Assembly: GCA_963843755.1 (NCBI GenBank)
Contig: CAWJLS010000008.1
Location: 310,001-374,000 of the forward strand
Direction: 5' to 3'
Length of the DNA stretch: 64,000 nt
DNA from: CAWJLS01 sp963843755
Lineage (GTDB): Bacteria > Acidobacteriota > Thermoanaerobaculia > Multivoradales > DATKCC01
Shown here: positions 16,022 to 24,443 of the stretch, in pieces
How positions within the stretch are numbered: the first letter of the stretch is position 1
Layout of the letters: every line of letters begins with the position of its first letter
Translations under genes and position numbers: made by a program
The notes under the pieces: generated by a model
Told to the model about the DNA's origin: nothing
The model's input: only the letters and a program-made list of their open reading frames with translations
The model's database searches: none

Positions 16022-17974
16022 GTGGGGAAAGGGATCGAGGGATTGGGGGGAGACCAAGTCATCGACCATCACTACGTAGGAGGCGGCACGGTTTTCTGCC
16101 AGACCTGCGGGGCACCCAACCCCGACGAGCAAGAGTTCTGTCGGCTCTGCCACCAGAAGCTCCTGGTGCTCTCCGGCGCGCCGGTCCTGGTGGACGACGA
16201 CGGTGTGCCCGAAGAGGGCGCCGAAGAGCAGTTCTCGTTCGACGAGCACCTGCTCGAGCGGATCTCGATCCTCGAGGAGGCGGTCAAGCGCACGGCCGAG
16301 ATGATGCGCCAGGTGCTGGAGACCCTGCGGCGCCAGGAGAAGAGCATCCTGATCAACCAGACCGGGCTGTCCAGCCTCCAGGAGCTCCTGGAGCAGAAGC
16401 GCCTGCTCGCCCGCGAGGAGTGGAGCGACCTCTGGCAGGACCGGATGGACGGAGAGCTCCTGGCGCTCGAACGGCGCGACCGTTTCGTCGGCATGCGCGA
16501 CCGCATCGCGGCCCTCTTCCAGGGCGAGGGCCGCGAGAGCTTCGTCCAGTACCTCGAAGACGCCGAGTACGCCTTCTACGCCCTCGACACCGGCCGCGCC
16601 CTCGAAGCGCTGGAGGCCGCCCACCGGCTCGACCGCGCCAACCCGGACCTGGTCTGGTTCCTGGGTGAGACCTACTTCAACGAAGGGGAGACGGCGCGGG
16701 CGTTGCCGTTCTTCCGCCGACTGCTGGAGTCCGACCCCTACCACTACGAGGGGCTGGTCTACAGCGGCGTCATCCACCACGAGAGCGGCGACGACGGCCG
16801 GGCGATGGAGCTGCTGGAGCGCGCCGTCGGCCGCTACCCGGAGGCGTTCCTGCCCCGGTTCACCCTGGGAGGGATCTACGCCGACCAGGGGCGCCTGGAG
16901 GAGGCGGTGGAGAGCCTGGAGCGCGCGGTGGCGATCGAGCCGGTGCCCCAGGCGCTCTACCTGCTGGGCAGCGCCTACTACGAGCTCGGCCGCTCCGGCC
17001 TGTCGATCGGCCGCCTGCGCGAGGCGGTGCGCCGCGACCCGGCGTTCGAGGAGGCGCTCAACCTGCTCGGTCTGGCCTACCTCCGCCGCGGCTGGAGCCG
17101 CAAGGCGCTGGACGCCTTCCGCCAGGCGCAGCGGCTCAACCCGCGCAAGATGCGCTACCAGGACCTGGTGCGCTACCTCTCCGGCCAGGGCGAGACGCCG
17201 CTGCCGGAGGTGCCGGGCGAGGCCGGCCGCTGGTTCGGCCGCGGCGAGGAGAAGCTGCGTGCCGACGACCTGCGGGGCGCCATGGTCTGCTACCGGCGCG
17301 CCCTCGGCCTGGCACCCGAGAACCCGACGCTCCTCATGTCCTACGCCCTCCTGTGCCTGGAGCTCGACCGCAGCCAGGAGATCGAAGCCGTGGCCAAGAA
17401 GGTGCTCGAGCTCGACCCGGGGGAGATGCTCGAGGCCACCGCCTGCGCCGCCCTGATCGAGGCGCTGCGCGGCCAGGGCCGGCTGATCGAAGGCGACCGG
17501 ATCGGCCACGCCCTGCTCGAGCAGGGGCGCTCGCCGTTCGCCCGCACCATCGCCTACTACGAGCTCGCCTGCAACCTGACCGAGAAGGGGCGCGGGCCCG
17601 AGACCGGGGGCGACGCCGCGCCAGAGGGCGAGCGCGAGGCCGATCTGGAGCAGGCCCTCGACCTCGCCCGCCGGTCCCTCGACCACGCGCCGGACGAGCT
17701 CAAGCAGTTCCCCCTGGCGGTCCTCGGCTGGATCCACTACAAGCGGGGCGAGTACGACGAGGCGGTCGACTTCCTGACCAAGTCGAGCGAGCTCGGACCC
17801 TCGTCCACCACCCTCACCCACCTGGGAATGGCGCTGCTGGCCTCCGGCGAAGACGAGCGCGCCCGCGCCGTCCTCGACCGCGCCCGCACCCTCTCCGACC
17901 GCGGCGCCGCCCTCGGATCGAAGATGATGCAGTTCATGAAGGACTCGACGCGCCTGCTGGAACGGGTGAAGTAG
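16022..17974 (+). CDS. Zinc-ribbon and tetratricopeptide-repeat protein
   Basis: The product has an N-terminal zinc ribbon (FCQTCG...FCRLC, four cysteines), a helical, probably coiled region with clustered Glu/Arg/Leu (~75-145), and then TPR units to the C-terminus (e.g. LVWFLGETYFNEGETARALPF and ALYLLGSAYYELG patterns, from ~200 on). It is a likely cytoplasmic scaffold; no enzyme motif is seen. The start is doubtful. GTG 16022 is the only ordinary start, but AGGAGG at 16078-16083 sits 4 nt before an in-frame ACG (16088), after which the protein would begin directly at VFCQTCG, as zinc-ribbon proteins usually do. Confidence 0.8.
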   Translation: MGKGIEGLGGDQVIDHHYVGGGTVFCQTCGAPNPDEQEFCRLCHQKLLVLSGAPVLVDDDGVPEEGAEEQFSFDEHLLERISILEEAVKRTAEMMRQVLETLRRQEKSILINQTGLSSLQELLEQKRLLAREEWSDLWQDRMDGELLALERRDRFVGMRDRIAALFQGEGRESFVQYLEDAEYAFYALDTGRALEALEAAHRLDRANPDLVWFLGETYFNEGETARALPFFRRLLESDPYHYEGLVYSGVIHHESGDDGRAMELLERAVGRYPEAFLPRFTLGGIYADQGRLEEAVESLERAVAIEPVPQALYLLGSAYYELGRSGLSIGRLREAVRRDPAFEEALNLLGLAYLRRGWSRKALDAFRQAQRLNPRKMRYQDLVRYLSGQGETPLPEVPGEAGRWFGRGEEKLRADDLRGAMVCYRRALGLAPENPTLLMSYALLCLELDRSQEIEAVAKKVLELDPGEMLEATACAALIEALRGQGRLIEGDRIGHALLEQGRSPFARTIAYYELACNLTEKGRGPETGGDAAPEGEREADLEQALDLARRSLDHAPDELKQFPLAVLGWIHYKRGEYDEAVDFLTKSSELGPSSTTLTHLGMALLASGEDERARAVLDRARTLSDRGAALGSKMMQFMKDSTRLLERVK

Positions 17975-18073
17975 GGCTGACTCCGCCCCGTCCGATCTGA
18001 TAAGAACGCGACTTGCGGCCGTGCCACCGGCCCGAGTCGTTCGCCGCCCCGCTCATCTCAAGGAGACGTTCCC

Positions 18074-19795
18074 ATGCGCTGGAGCCAGTACTACCTGTTC
18101 ACCACCCGCGAGGTCCCCAGCGACGCCGAAGTCGTCAGCCACCAGCTCATGGTGCGCGCCGGCATGATCAAGAAGGTTGCCGCCGGCATCTACACCTACC
18201 TGCCGTTCGGCTGGCGCAGCATCCGCAAGCTCGAGGAGATCGTCCGCCGCGAGCTCGCCGTCGCCGGCTCGATCGAGCTCACCATGCCGGTCGTCCAGCC
18301 GGCCGAGCTGTGGCAGGAGACCGGTCGTTGGGAGAAGTACGGCCACCTGCTGCTCAGGATCGGCGACCGCCACGAGCGTGAGTTCTGCTTCGCCCCGACC
18401 GCCGAAGAGGTGGTGACCGACCTGGTGCGCAAGGACGTCTCCTCCTACCGCCAGTTGCCGATCAACCTGTTCCAGATCGGCGACAAGTTCCGCGACGAGA
18501 TCCGCCCCCGCTTCGGCCTCATGCGCGGGCGCGAGTTCATCATGAAGGACGCCTACTCCTTCCATGCCGACGACCGGAGCATGGACGAGACCTACGACGC
18601 CATGGAGGCCGCCTACCGGCGCATCTTCGAGGCCTGCCAGCTCGAGTACACGGTGGTCGAGGCCGACACCGGCGAGATCGGCGGCTCCGACTCCCACGAG
18701 TTCATGGTCCTGGCCGACACCGGTGAGGACCAGGTGGTGCGCGACCCGGTGACCGGCTACGCGGCGAACGTGGAGAAGGCGGTCTGCGGGCCGATCCCGG
18801 CGGGCCCCCCGCTCGACGTCGACGGGGCCGCAGGCGCCATGGAGCAGGTCGCCACGCCGGGCCAGCACACCGTCGCCGAGGTCGCCGCCTTCCTGAGCGT
18901 TGACCCGCGCCAGATCGTCAAGACCCTGCTCTACACGACCGACGACGGCCCAGTCGCGGCGCTCGTGCGCGGCGACCGCGAGGTCAACGAGTTCAAGCTC
19001 AAGAACGTCCTCGGCGCCGAGTGGATCGAGCTCGCCGACGAGACGGAAGTCCGCCGGCTCACCGGCGCGCCCGTCGGCTTCGCCGGCCCGGTCGGCCTGC
19101 CCGGGGAGGTCGAGATCCTCGCCGATCGCTCGCTCGAGGGGATGACGGCGTTCGTCTGCGGCGCCAACGCGGCCGACGCCCACCTGGTCGGCGTGCAGGT
19201 CGGCCGGGACCTGGAGATCGCGGAGTATCACGACCTCCTCCTGGTCACCGGCGGCGACCCCTCGCCCCGGGGAGACGCCGAGCTCGAGCTCTACCGCGGC
19301 ATCGAGGTCGGCCACATCTTCAAGCTCGGCACCAAGTACTCGGCGGCCATGGGCTGCGTCTACGCCGACGACCAGGGCGAGGACCACCCGATGATCATGG
19401 GCTGCTACGGACTGGGCATCGGCCGCACCGTCGCCGCCGCCATCGAGCAGAACCACGACGACGACGGCATCATCTGGCCACGTCCACTCGCCCCCTTCGA
19501 AGTCCTCCTCCTGGAGCTCAACCCGAAGGGCGAAGAGCACGTCCGCGAGGAGACCGAGCGCCTCTACACCGCGTTCCAGGAGAAGGGCGTCGACGTCCTC
19601 TGGGACGACCGCGACGAGCGCCCCGGCGTCAAGTTCAACGACGCCGACCTCCTCGGCGTGCCCGTGCGCATCGTCGTCGGCGCCCGCGGCCTCAAGGAAG
19701 GCAAGGTCGAGCTCTCCCACCGCCGCGACCGGGAGAAGGTCCAGGTGGCCAAGGGCGACGCCGTGGCCAAAGCGATGGAGATGCTGGAAGGCTGA
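18074..19795 (+). CDS. proS: Prolyl-tRNA synthetase (bacterial type with editing domain)
   Basis: The 573-aa class II synthetase charges tRNA-Pro. Motif 1 region AGIYTYLPFGWR, motif 2 FRDEIRPRFGLMRGREFIMKDAYSFH-type segment (residues ~140-165) and motif 3 GCYGLGIGRTVAA (~445-458) are present. The insertion between motifs 2 and 3 (~225-390) is the INS editing domain that hydrolyses Ala-tRNA-Pro. The anticodon-binding domain forms the C-terminus. AAGGAG lies about 9 nt before the ATG. Length is typical for the bacterial form. Confidence 0.97.
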   Translation: MRWSQYYLFTTREVPSDAEVVSHQLMVRAGMIKKVAAGIYTYLPFGWRSIRKLEEIVRRELAVAGSIELTMPVVQPAELWQETGRWEKYGHLLLRIGDRHEREFCFAPTAEEVVTDLVRKDVSSYRQLPINLFQIGDKFRDEIRPRFGLMRGREFIMKDAYSFHADDRSMDETYDAMEAAYRRIFEACQLEYTVVEADTGEIGGSDSHEFMVLADTGEDQVVRDPVTGYAANVEKAVCGPIPAGPPLDVDGAAGAMEQVATPGQHTVAEVAAFLSVDPRQIVKTLLYTTDDGPVAALVRGDREVNEFKLKNVLGAEWIELADETEVRRLTGAPVGFAGPVGLPGEVEILADRSLEGMTAFVCGANAADAHLVGVQVGRDLEIAEYHDLLLVTGGDPSPRGDAELELYRGIEVGHIFKLGTKYSAAMGCVYADDQGEDHPMIMGCYGLGIGRTVAAAIEQNHDDDGIIWPRPLAPFEVLLLELNPKGEEHVREETERLYTAFQEKGVDVLWDDRDERPGVKFNDADLLGVPVRIVVGARGLKEGKVELSHRRDREKVQVAKGDAVAKAMEMLEG

Positions 19796-19932
19796 GCGTA
19801 GGTGGAGTGGTGGCAACGGAGCCCAGAATCCCTGACCGCTTCCAAAGTCCGAGCACACTGCTGTCTCTCCCAGTGTCCCCACACCTACGATCAGGGGCAC
19901 GGACCGGTTGTCAAGGCAATGCTTCAATTGCG

Positions 19933-19962
19933 TTGACCTTGGTCGAGTCCCCAAGGTAGGCT
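19933..19962 (+). promoter_or_regulatory. Candidate promoter of the 134-aa / IrrE-like gene pair
   Basis: TTGACC (19933-19938) and TAGGCT (19957-19962) are 18 nt apart; the -10 box ends 9 nt before ATG 19972, so the transcript would be leaderless or nearly so. The surrounding 176-nt gap is AT-richer than its flanks. Confidence 0.5.
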
Positions 19963-19971
19963 CACTAGCGG

Positions 19972-20376
19972 ATGAGAGCACCTAGAAGAAGGCGCCCTCC
20001 TGTGCGCCGCCTCGCCTCGTGGCGGGATGAAAGCGAGCGATTGACTCGTGTGGCTGACCGTGCCCGGTACGTTGGGTCTCCGGAACACAAAGACATTCCG
20101 TCGTTTGCGGGACAGCCGCGTCCGCGCGCGGATGCGTCAATCTGTCCGAAAGCGCTGAACGGAGAGCAGGAGAGAGTGGAGGGATGGCTGCGCGAAGCGA
20201 TTCGTCGTGGCGCCGTGGGTGAGCTCTGTGAGGGGATGTTTCCGAGATACGTGTGGTTCAAGGACGGGAACGTCGTATATGAGGGGCGTCTGGTGAACAG
20301 GGGTCTCGGTGAGTACAAGGGCTACCCGCTCGAGGAGGACGGGTGGCCGAGCGGAATCGAAGAGATCTATGCCTGA
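19972..20376 (+). CDS. Conserved-looking protein of unknown function, partner of the IrrE-like protein (134 aa)
   Basis: No family with a known function is recognised. The N-terminus (residues 1-35) is very Arg-rich. Then come SPEHKDIPSF, GQPRPRADASICP and a C-terminal block FPRYVWFKDGNVVYEGRLVN followed by GEYKGYPL and GWP. These dense Gly/Pro/aromatic motifs look like a folded, conserved domain and not chance coding. Its end overlaps the next start by 8 nt (20369-20376), so the two proteins are probably made together. Codon and base use are AT-richer than the neighbours, suggesting acquisition. It could be a toxin, antitoxin or effector; none is shown. Confidence 0.75.
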   Translation: MRAPRRRRPPVRRLASWRDESERLTRVADRARYVGSPEHKDIPSFAGQPRPRADASICPKALNGEQERVEGWLREAIRRGAVGELCEGMFPRYVWFKDGNVVYEGRLVNRGLGEYKGYPLEEDGWPSGIEEIYA

Positions 20377-21691
20377 TCTAGCTTTCGATTTTGAATGGGT
20401 GGATCCGCAAGGCGCTCGCGGGCCGGAGCTTCGCGCCACCTGGGCGCGTCTGTCTATCAAGGTCGGCGACGAGGTGGTGACACGGGCAGTCGACCGGGAG
20501 ACCCGGGCGGTTCGCGACTCGATCTATACCCCTCTCTACCCCATTGCCGAGTGGATTGCCTTGAACTGGTGGTGCTTGCTCTACGAAGTAGACAAACCAC
20601 AGCGCTCGAAAGGGAGCGGATATCGTTCACGCCACTTTCTGCGCGCGGCGGGTGAAGGGTTCGCTCTTCCAGATCTGTTGTTCGATCCGATGGGCGAGAC
20701 TTATCGTTTGTCCTGGAGCTCTAGAGATTTCCGCCACTCGCGCGTGGAATTCGTGAGCAAGGGAGTGGAATATCTGGCGCCAGAAGACGTCAAAGAGGCG
20801 CTACGGCGCTTCGTTCAGGCGGTTGCTTTGCGGCTAGAGGACGAAGGAGTCAGCGAGACGCTCTTGCAGTCGGAGTGGGAGCAACTGGACGTTCTGGATC
20901 CCGAGGAGAAGACGTTCTGCCGGTTGGCCGCTTCGCTCGGTCTCGATCCGTTCGATACAAGTGCCGATGATCAGCAGAGTATCGAAGAGGCGGCAGGAAG
21001 GTTGCCGCCAGAAATCCACGAAGAGTTTTTCTACACGGTTGATCTTCTCACTCTGCTCAACGAAGCCGACGGTGTAGAGAATGCGCTGGAGACCGCCTCG
21101 GCGAACGGAGGGGCACTCGACGGTCTCTGCTCGCTTCGTGAGTCCTTCTCTCAAAGGTTGTCTCGGCTGACGGACCAGGGGATGGCGCCTTGGCGGGAAG
21201 GGTACCGGGCGGCGCGAGTACTTCGGGAGCAACTCGCGATGGATGGCGAGCCGCTGATGGACTTTCCCGCGATCGCGAAGATGCTCCGAGTCGCCGGCGA
21301 CGAGCTCCAGAAGGTTATCAAACCGAGCTCAGGTCTATCCCGAGTCGATGGCGTCGTCGGATTCAACAAGCGGCAGAGTCCGGGTTTCGTCGTTCGATCG
21401 TCCGTGGCAGAGACACAGCGGTTCATATTCTGTCGGGAGCTGTTCGAATACCTCAGCGCTCCAAACGGCTCGCCGTTGATTGTCACGAAAGCCCGGACCG
21501 AGCGGCAGAAGAGGAATCGCGCTTTTGCCGCCGAATTTCTCTTGCCGTCGGAAACCCTACGTTCTCAAGTCGACAGCGACCTTGTCAGTGCTGAGGCGGT
21601 CGACGAAATCGCAAGTTCCTACGGAGTGTCCTGGGATATTGTCAAGTATCAGATGGAGAATCACGGAATCGCTCGTCTGAGCACCGATTGA
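20369..21691 (+). CDS. ImmA/IrrE-like protein lacking the HExxH zinc site
   Basis: The 440-aa protein starts at ATG 20369 inside the end of the 134-aa gene. The C-terminal ~130 residues look like the ImmA/IrrE (DUF955) domain: RFIFCRELFEYL where active members have a HExxH helix, then NRAFAAEFLLPSETL (the usual FAaeLLmP segment) and an IASSYGVSWDIVKYQMENHG tail with the typical VS motif. The histidines of HExxH are replaced (R and E), only the central Glu-Leu remaining, so protease activity is unlikely or altered. The N-terminal ~300 residues are unassigned, with aromatic-rich blocks such as IALNWWCLLYE. GC is clearly lower than in flanking genes. It may sense or bind the 134-aa partner. Confidence 0.75.
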   Translation: MPDLAFDFEWVDPQGARGPELRATWARLSIKVGDEVVTRAVDRETRAVRDSIYTPLYPIAEWIALNWWCLLYEVDKPQRSKGSGYRSRHFLRAAGEGFALPDLLFDPMGETYRLSWSSRDFRHSRVEFVSKGVEYLAPEDVKEALRRFVQAVALRLEDEGVSETLLQSEWEQLDVLDPEEKTFCRLAASLGLDPFDTSADDQQSIEEAAGRLPPEIHEEFFYTVDLLTLLNEADGVENALETASANGGALDGLCSLRESFSQRLSRLTDQGMAPWREGYRAARVLREQLAMDGEPLMDFPAIAKMLRVAGDELQKVIKPSSGLSRVDGVVGFNKRQSPGFVVRSSVAETQRFIFCRELFEYLSAPNGSPLIVTKARTERQKRNRAFAAEFLLPSETLRSQVDSDLVSAEAVDEIASSYGVSWDIVKYQMENHGIARLSTD

Positions 21692-21697
21692 CCAGCG

Positions 21698-23068
21698 TCA
21701 GTCCACGTTCTCGCCCGCCGCCTCGCCCGGCTCGGGCGGGCGGACGGTGACGCGGAGGGTCTCGATCCGGTTGTGCTGGACCTGGTCGACCTCGAGCAGG
21801 AGGGGGCCGAGCTCGACGGTGTCGCCGCGCAGGGGGCGGCGGCCGATGTCCGACAGGACGACGCCGCCGATGGTGTCCTCGTCCCGGTCGGAGAACTCCA
21901 CGTCCAGCGCCTCTTCCACCTCCTCGACCAGCATGGCGCCGGAGACGGAGTAGACGTTGTCGCCGAGGGCGGTGAGCTCGGGCTTTTCGGCGTCGAACTC
22001 GTCCTGGATCTGGCCGACGATCTCCTCGATCACGTTCTCGAGCGTGACCACGCCGCTCACCCCGCCGTACTCGTCGAGGACGGCGGCCAGGTGGACCTGT
22101 TCGCCGAGCATCCGGTTGAGCAGCCGGTCGAGGGCCAGGGTCTCCGGCACGAAGGCGAGCTCGCGGGAGACGGCTTCGAGTGACTCGAGCGGCTCGGCGC
22201 TGCGGAAGAGATCCTTGATGTGGATCATGCCCACGACCCGGTCGAGGGAGCCGTCGCACAGCGGGAAGCGGGTGTGGCCGCTCTTTCTCGCCGTCTGGAG
22301 GTTGGCCTCGAGCGTCTTCTTGGTGTCCAGGTAGACCACGTCGGCCCGCGGCACCATGATCTGGCGGGCCATGCGGTGGGAGAGCTCGAAGATGTTGTCC
22401 AGCAGCTCGCGCTTGTTCTCCGACAGGCTGGTGGCGTCCCGCGAGGAGAGCATCCGGCGCAGCTCCTCCTCGTCTTGGGCCAGCTCGCCTTCGGCCACCG
22501 GCTGGATGCCGAACACCTTGAGGATCGCGTTGGCGGCGTGGTTGAGCACCCAGATCGCCGGGTAGGTCGCCTTGTAGAAGGCCTGCATGGGCAGGGCGAC
22601 CCACAGGGCGGTGTGCTCCGCCTTGCGGATGGAGAGCGACTTCGGCGCCAGCTCACCGAGCACGATGTGGAGGATGGTGATGGTGACGAACGCCACGGTC
22701 AGCGCCGCGGAGTGGACCAGTCCCGGGCCGGCGCCGGGGATCAGCCGCACCAGCGGCTCGACGATCCAGACGAACGCCGGCTCGCCGACCCAGCCCAGGG
22801 CCAGGCTCGCCAGGGTGATGCCGAGCTGGGTGGCGGAGAGGTAGGCGTCCAGGTGCTCGACCATGTGGCGCGCGACCCGGCCCCGCCGCGAGCCGGACGA
22901 AGCGTGGGGGTCGAGCTGGGTCGGCCGCACCTTGACCAGGGCGAACTCGGCGGCGACGAAGAAGCCGTTCAGGAAGACCAGCCCGAAGGCGACGCACAGG
23001 CCGAGCAGGGGGTCCAGCACCGGCACCGAGACGGGCGGGGCGGCGGCGAGGAGGAAGATGGGCATCAC
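21698..23068 (-). CDS. CorC/HlyC-family transporter (CNNM domain with CBS pair)
   Basis: The 456-aa membrane protein has an N-terminal DUF21/CNNM domain with four hydrophobic segments (GFFVAAEFALVKVR near residue 35, then QLGITLASLALGW, ~85-97), a CBS pair (~210-335, including RFPLCDG and AVLDEYGGVSGVVTLENVIEEIVG) and a C-terminal CorC_HlyC domain. Relatives handle magnesium, cobalt or sodium-linked efflux; older annotations call them hemolysins. It may start at GTG 23068 or ATG 23065. It converges with the IrrE-like gene, leaving only 6 nt between the stop codons. Confidence 0.92.
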   Translation of the reverse strand: MMPIFLLAAAPPVSVPVLDPLLGLCVAFGLVFLNGFFVAAEFALVKVRPTQLDPHASSGSRRGRVARHMVEHLDAYLSATQLGITLASLALGWVGEPAFVWIVEPLVRLIPGAGPGLVHSAALTVAFVTITILHIVLGELAPKSLSIRKAEHTALWVALPMQAFYKATYPAIWVLNHAANAILKVFGIQPVAEGELAQDEEELRRMLSSRDATSLSENKRELLDNIFELSHRMARQIMVPRADVVYLDTKKTLEANLQTARKSGHTRFPLCDGSLDRVVGMIHIKDLFRSAEPLESLEAVSRELAFVPETLALDRLLNRMLGEQVHLAAVLDEYGGVSGVVTLENVIEEIVGQIQDEFDAEKPELTALGDNVYSVSGAMLVEEVEEALDVEFSDRDEDTIGGVVLSDIGRRPLRGDTVELGPLLLEVDQVQHNRIETLRVTVRPPEPGEAAGENVD

Positions 23069-23249
23069 GACCAGGACGTCGTCGCCCGCACCTGGCTGCA
23101 GGATGACCCCGACGGAAGGCCATACTGCTGGCCGGTCCGTGGGCGGAGCTGGTGGGTAGGGGGAGGCTCTTCGTTCACGAGCGCAGGGAGTCTACCATAG
23201 GGCCGGGGAGTCGCCTCGCCTCCGGCGGGAGGGGCCGAAGCGCCTGCGA

Positions 23250-23255
23250 TAGTCT
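23250..23255 (+). promoter_or_regulatory. -10-like TAGTCT box upstream of the TPR gene
   Basis: TAGTCT lies 39 nt before ATG 23295. On the opposite strand TAGACT (complement of 23189-23194) points toward corC, so the 226-nt gap looks like a divergent promoter region. Confidence 0.3.
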
Positions 23256-23294
23256 GGGCGCTCGGTCGCCGATCCCCGATCCGTTCGAGCCGTC

Positions 23295-24443
23295 ATGATC
23301 CGTTCCGCCGTCCCTTCGCGCCGCAGCTCGCCCCTCCTCCTCGCACCGGCCCTGGCCGCGCTCGTGCTCTCGACCCCGGTGCCGGCCCGTGGGGGAGCGA
23401 TGCCGTCGGCCGCCCCGGTCACCTCGGCCGCGCAGAGCGCACCCGTCGCCCAGGCGCCGCCGTCTCGTTCGGCCGCGCCGCCGTCGTCCTCCCCCTCCGT
23501 GTCGGCGGCGTCGGTCGCGGAGCTGCTGGCGGCCGGCCGCCAGGCGTTGGACGAGAACCGCGCGGACGAGGCGGTGACGCGGTTTCGCCAGGCCCTCGAA
23601 CAGATCCAGTCCTCGGGCTCGGCGGAGCCGGCGGCGGTCGCCGACGTCGAGGCCCTGCTCGGGCGCGCCCTGGTGCTGACCGACCACTACGCCGAGGCGA
23701 GCGGTCACCTGGAGCGGTCGGTCGCGCTCGGCCACGCCGACGTCGCCACGCTGCTCTACCTCGGCTCGGCCCAGTGGGAGAGCCAGCAGCTCGAACCGGC
23801 GGTGACGAGCCTGAGTCGGGCGGCCGAGCTGGCGACGGGGACCTCGGCGGACTTCCTGGCGCACCATCAGCTCGGCCGGCTGCTCGTCTGGATGGGGCGC
23901 CCGGCCGAGGCGGTTCCGCCCCTCGAGCGGGCGGTCTCCCTGCGCGGCGACGCCTTCGACGCCCGCCTGGACCTGGCCCGCGCCCTCGATCGGTCGGGCT
24001 CGCTCGAGCGGGCGGTGACCGTCTACGGCGAGGCGATCGCGATGAACCCGGGCAGCCAATACGCCCAGTGGGGGATGGCCCAGGCGCTGCTCCGGCTGGG
24101 GCGGCGGGACGAGGCCCAGGAGCACCTGGTGGTCTACCGGAAGCTCTACGAGGAGAACAAGGAGCGGACCAAGGAGACCATCCTCAACGACGCGCGGATG
24201 GCCCGGGCGCGGGAGCTGTTCGAGCAGCGCAAGCTGGACGAGGCCGAGGAGATCGTCACCGGGCTGCCGGAGTCGGCCGAGACCCTCGAAGCCCTGGCTC
24301 GCATCCGGGCCACCGGCGGGAACCTGGACGGCGCCGTCACCGCCCTCGAGAGGGCGGTCGCCCTCGCCCCGGACCGGGACGACCTTCGGCGGCTGCTCGC
24401 CGAGGCCCGGCTCCTGGCCCAGGAGGCGTCCCATGGCGGATGA
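23295..24443 (+). CDS. Exported TPR protein
   Basis: The 382-aa protein has a signal peptide (basic start, hydrophobic LLLAPALAALVLS, cleavage near ARG-GAM), an Ala/Pro/Ser-rich linker to ~residue 70, then consecutive tetratricopeptide units (for example LLAAGRQALDENRADEAVTRF and SLGHADVATLLYLGSAQWESQ patterns) through residue ~370. It is probably a periplasmic scaffold. Its last codons overlap the start of the ASPIC/UnbV gene by 11 nt, so the two products likely work together; TPR and CRTAC1-like proteins are often paired. Confidence 0.85.
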   Translation: MIRSAVPSRRSSPLLLAPALAALVLSTPVPARGGAMPSAAPVTSAAQSAPVAQAPPSRSAAPPSSSPSVSAASVAELLAAGRQALDENRADEAVTRFRQALEQIQSSGSAEPAAVADVEALLGRALVLTDHYAEASGHLERSVALGHADVATLLYLGSAQWESQQLEPAVTSLSRAAELATGTSADFLAHHQLGRLLVWMGRPAEAVPPLERAVSLRGDAFDARLDLARALDRSGSLERAVTVYGEAIAMNPGSQYAQWGMAQALLRLGRRDEAQEHLVVYRKLYEENKERTKETILNDARMARARELFEQRKLDEAEEIVTGLPESAETLEALARIRATGGNLDGAVTALERAVALAPDRDDLRRLLAEARLLAQEASHGG

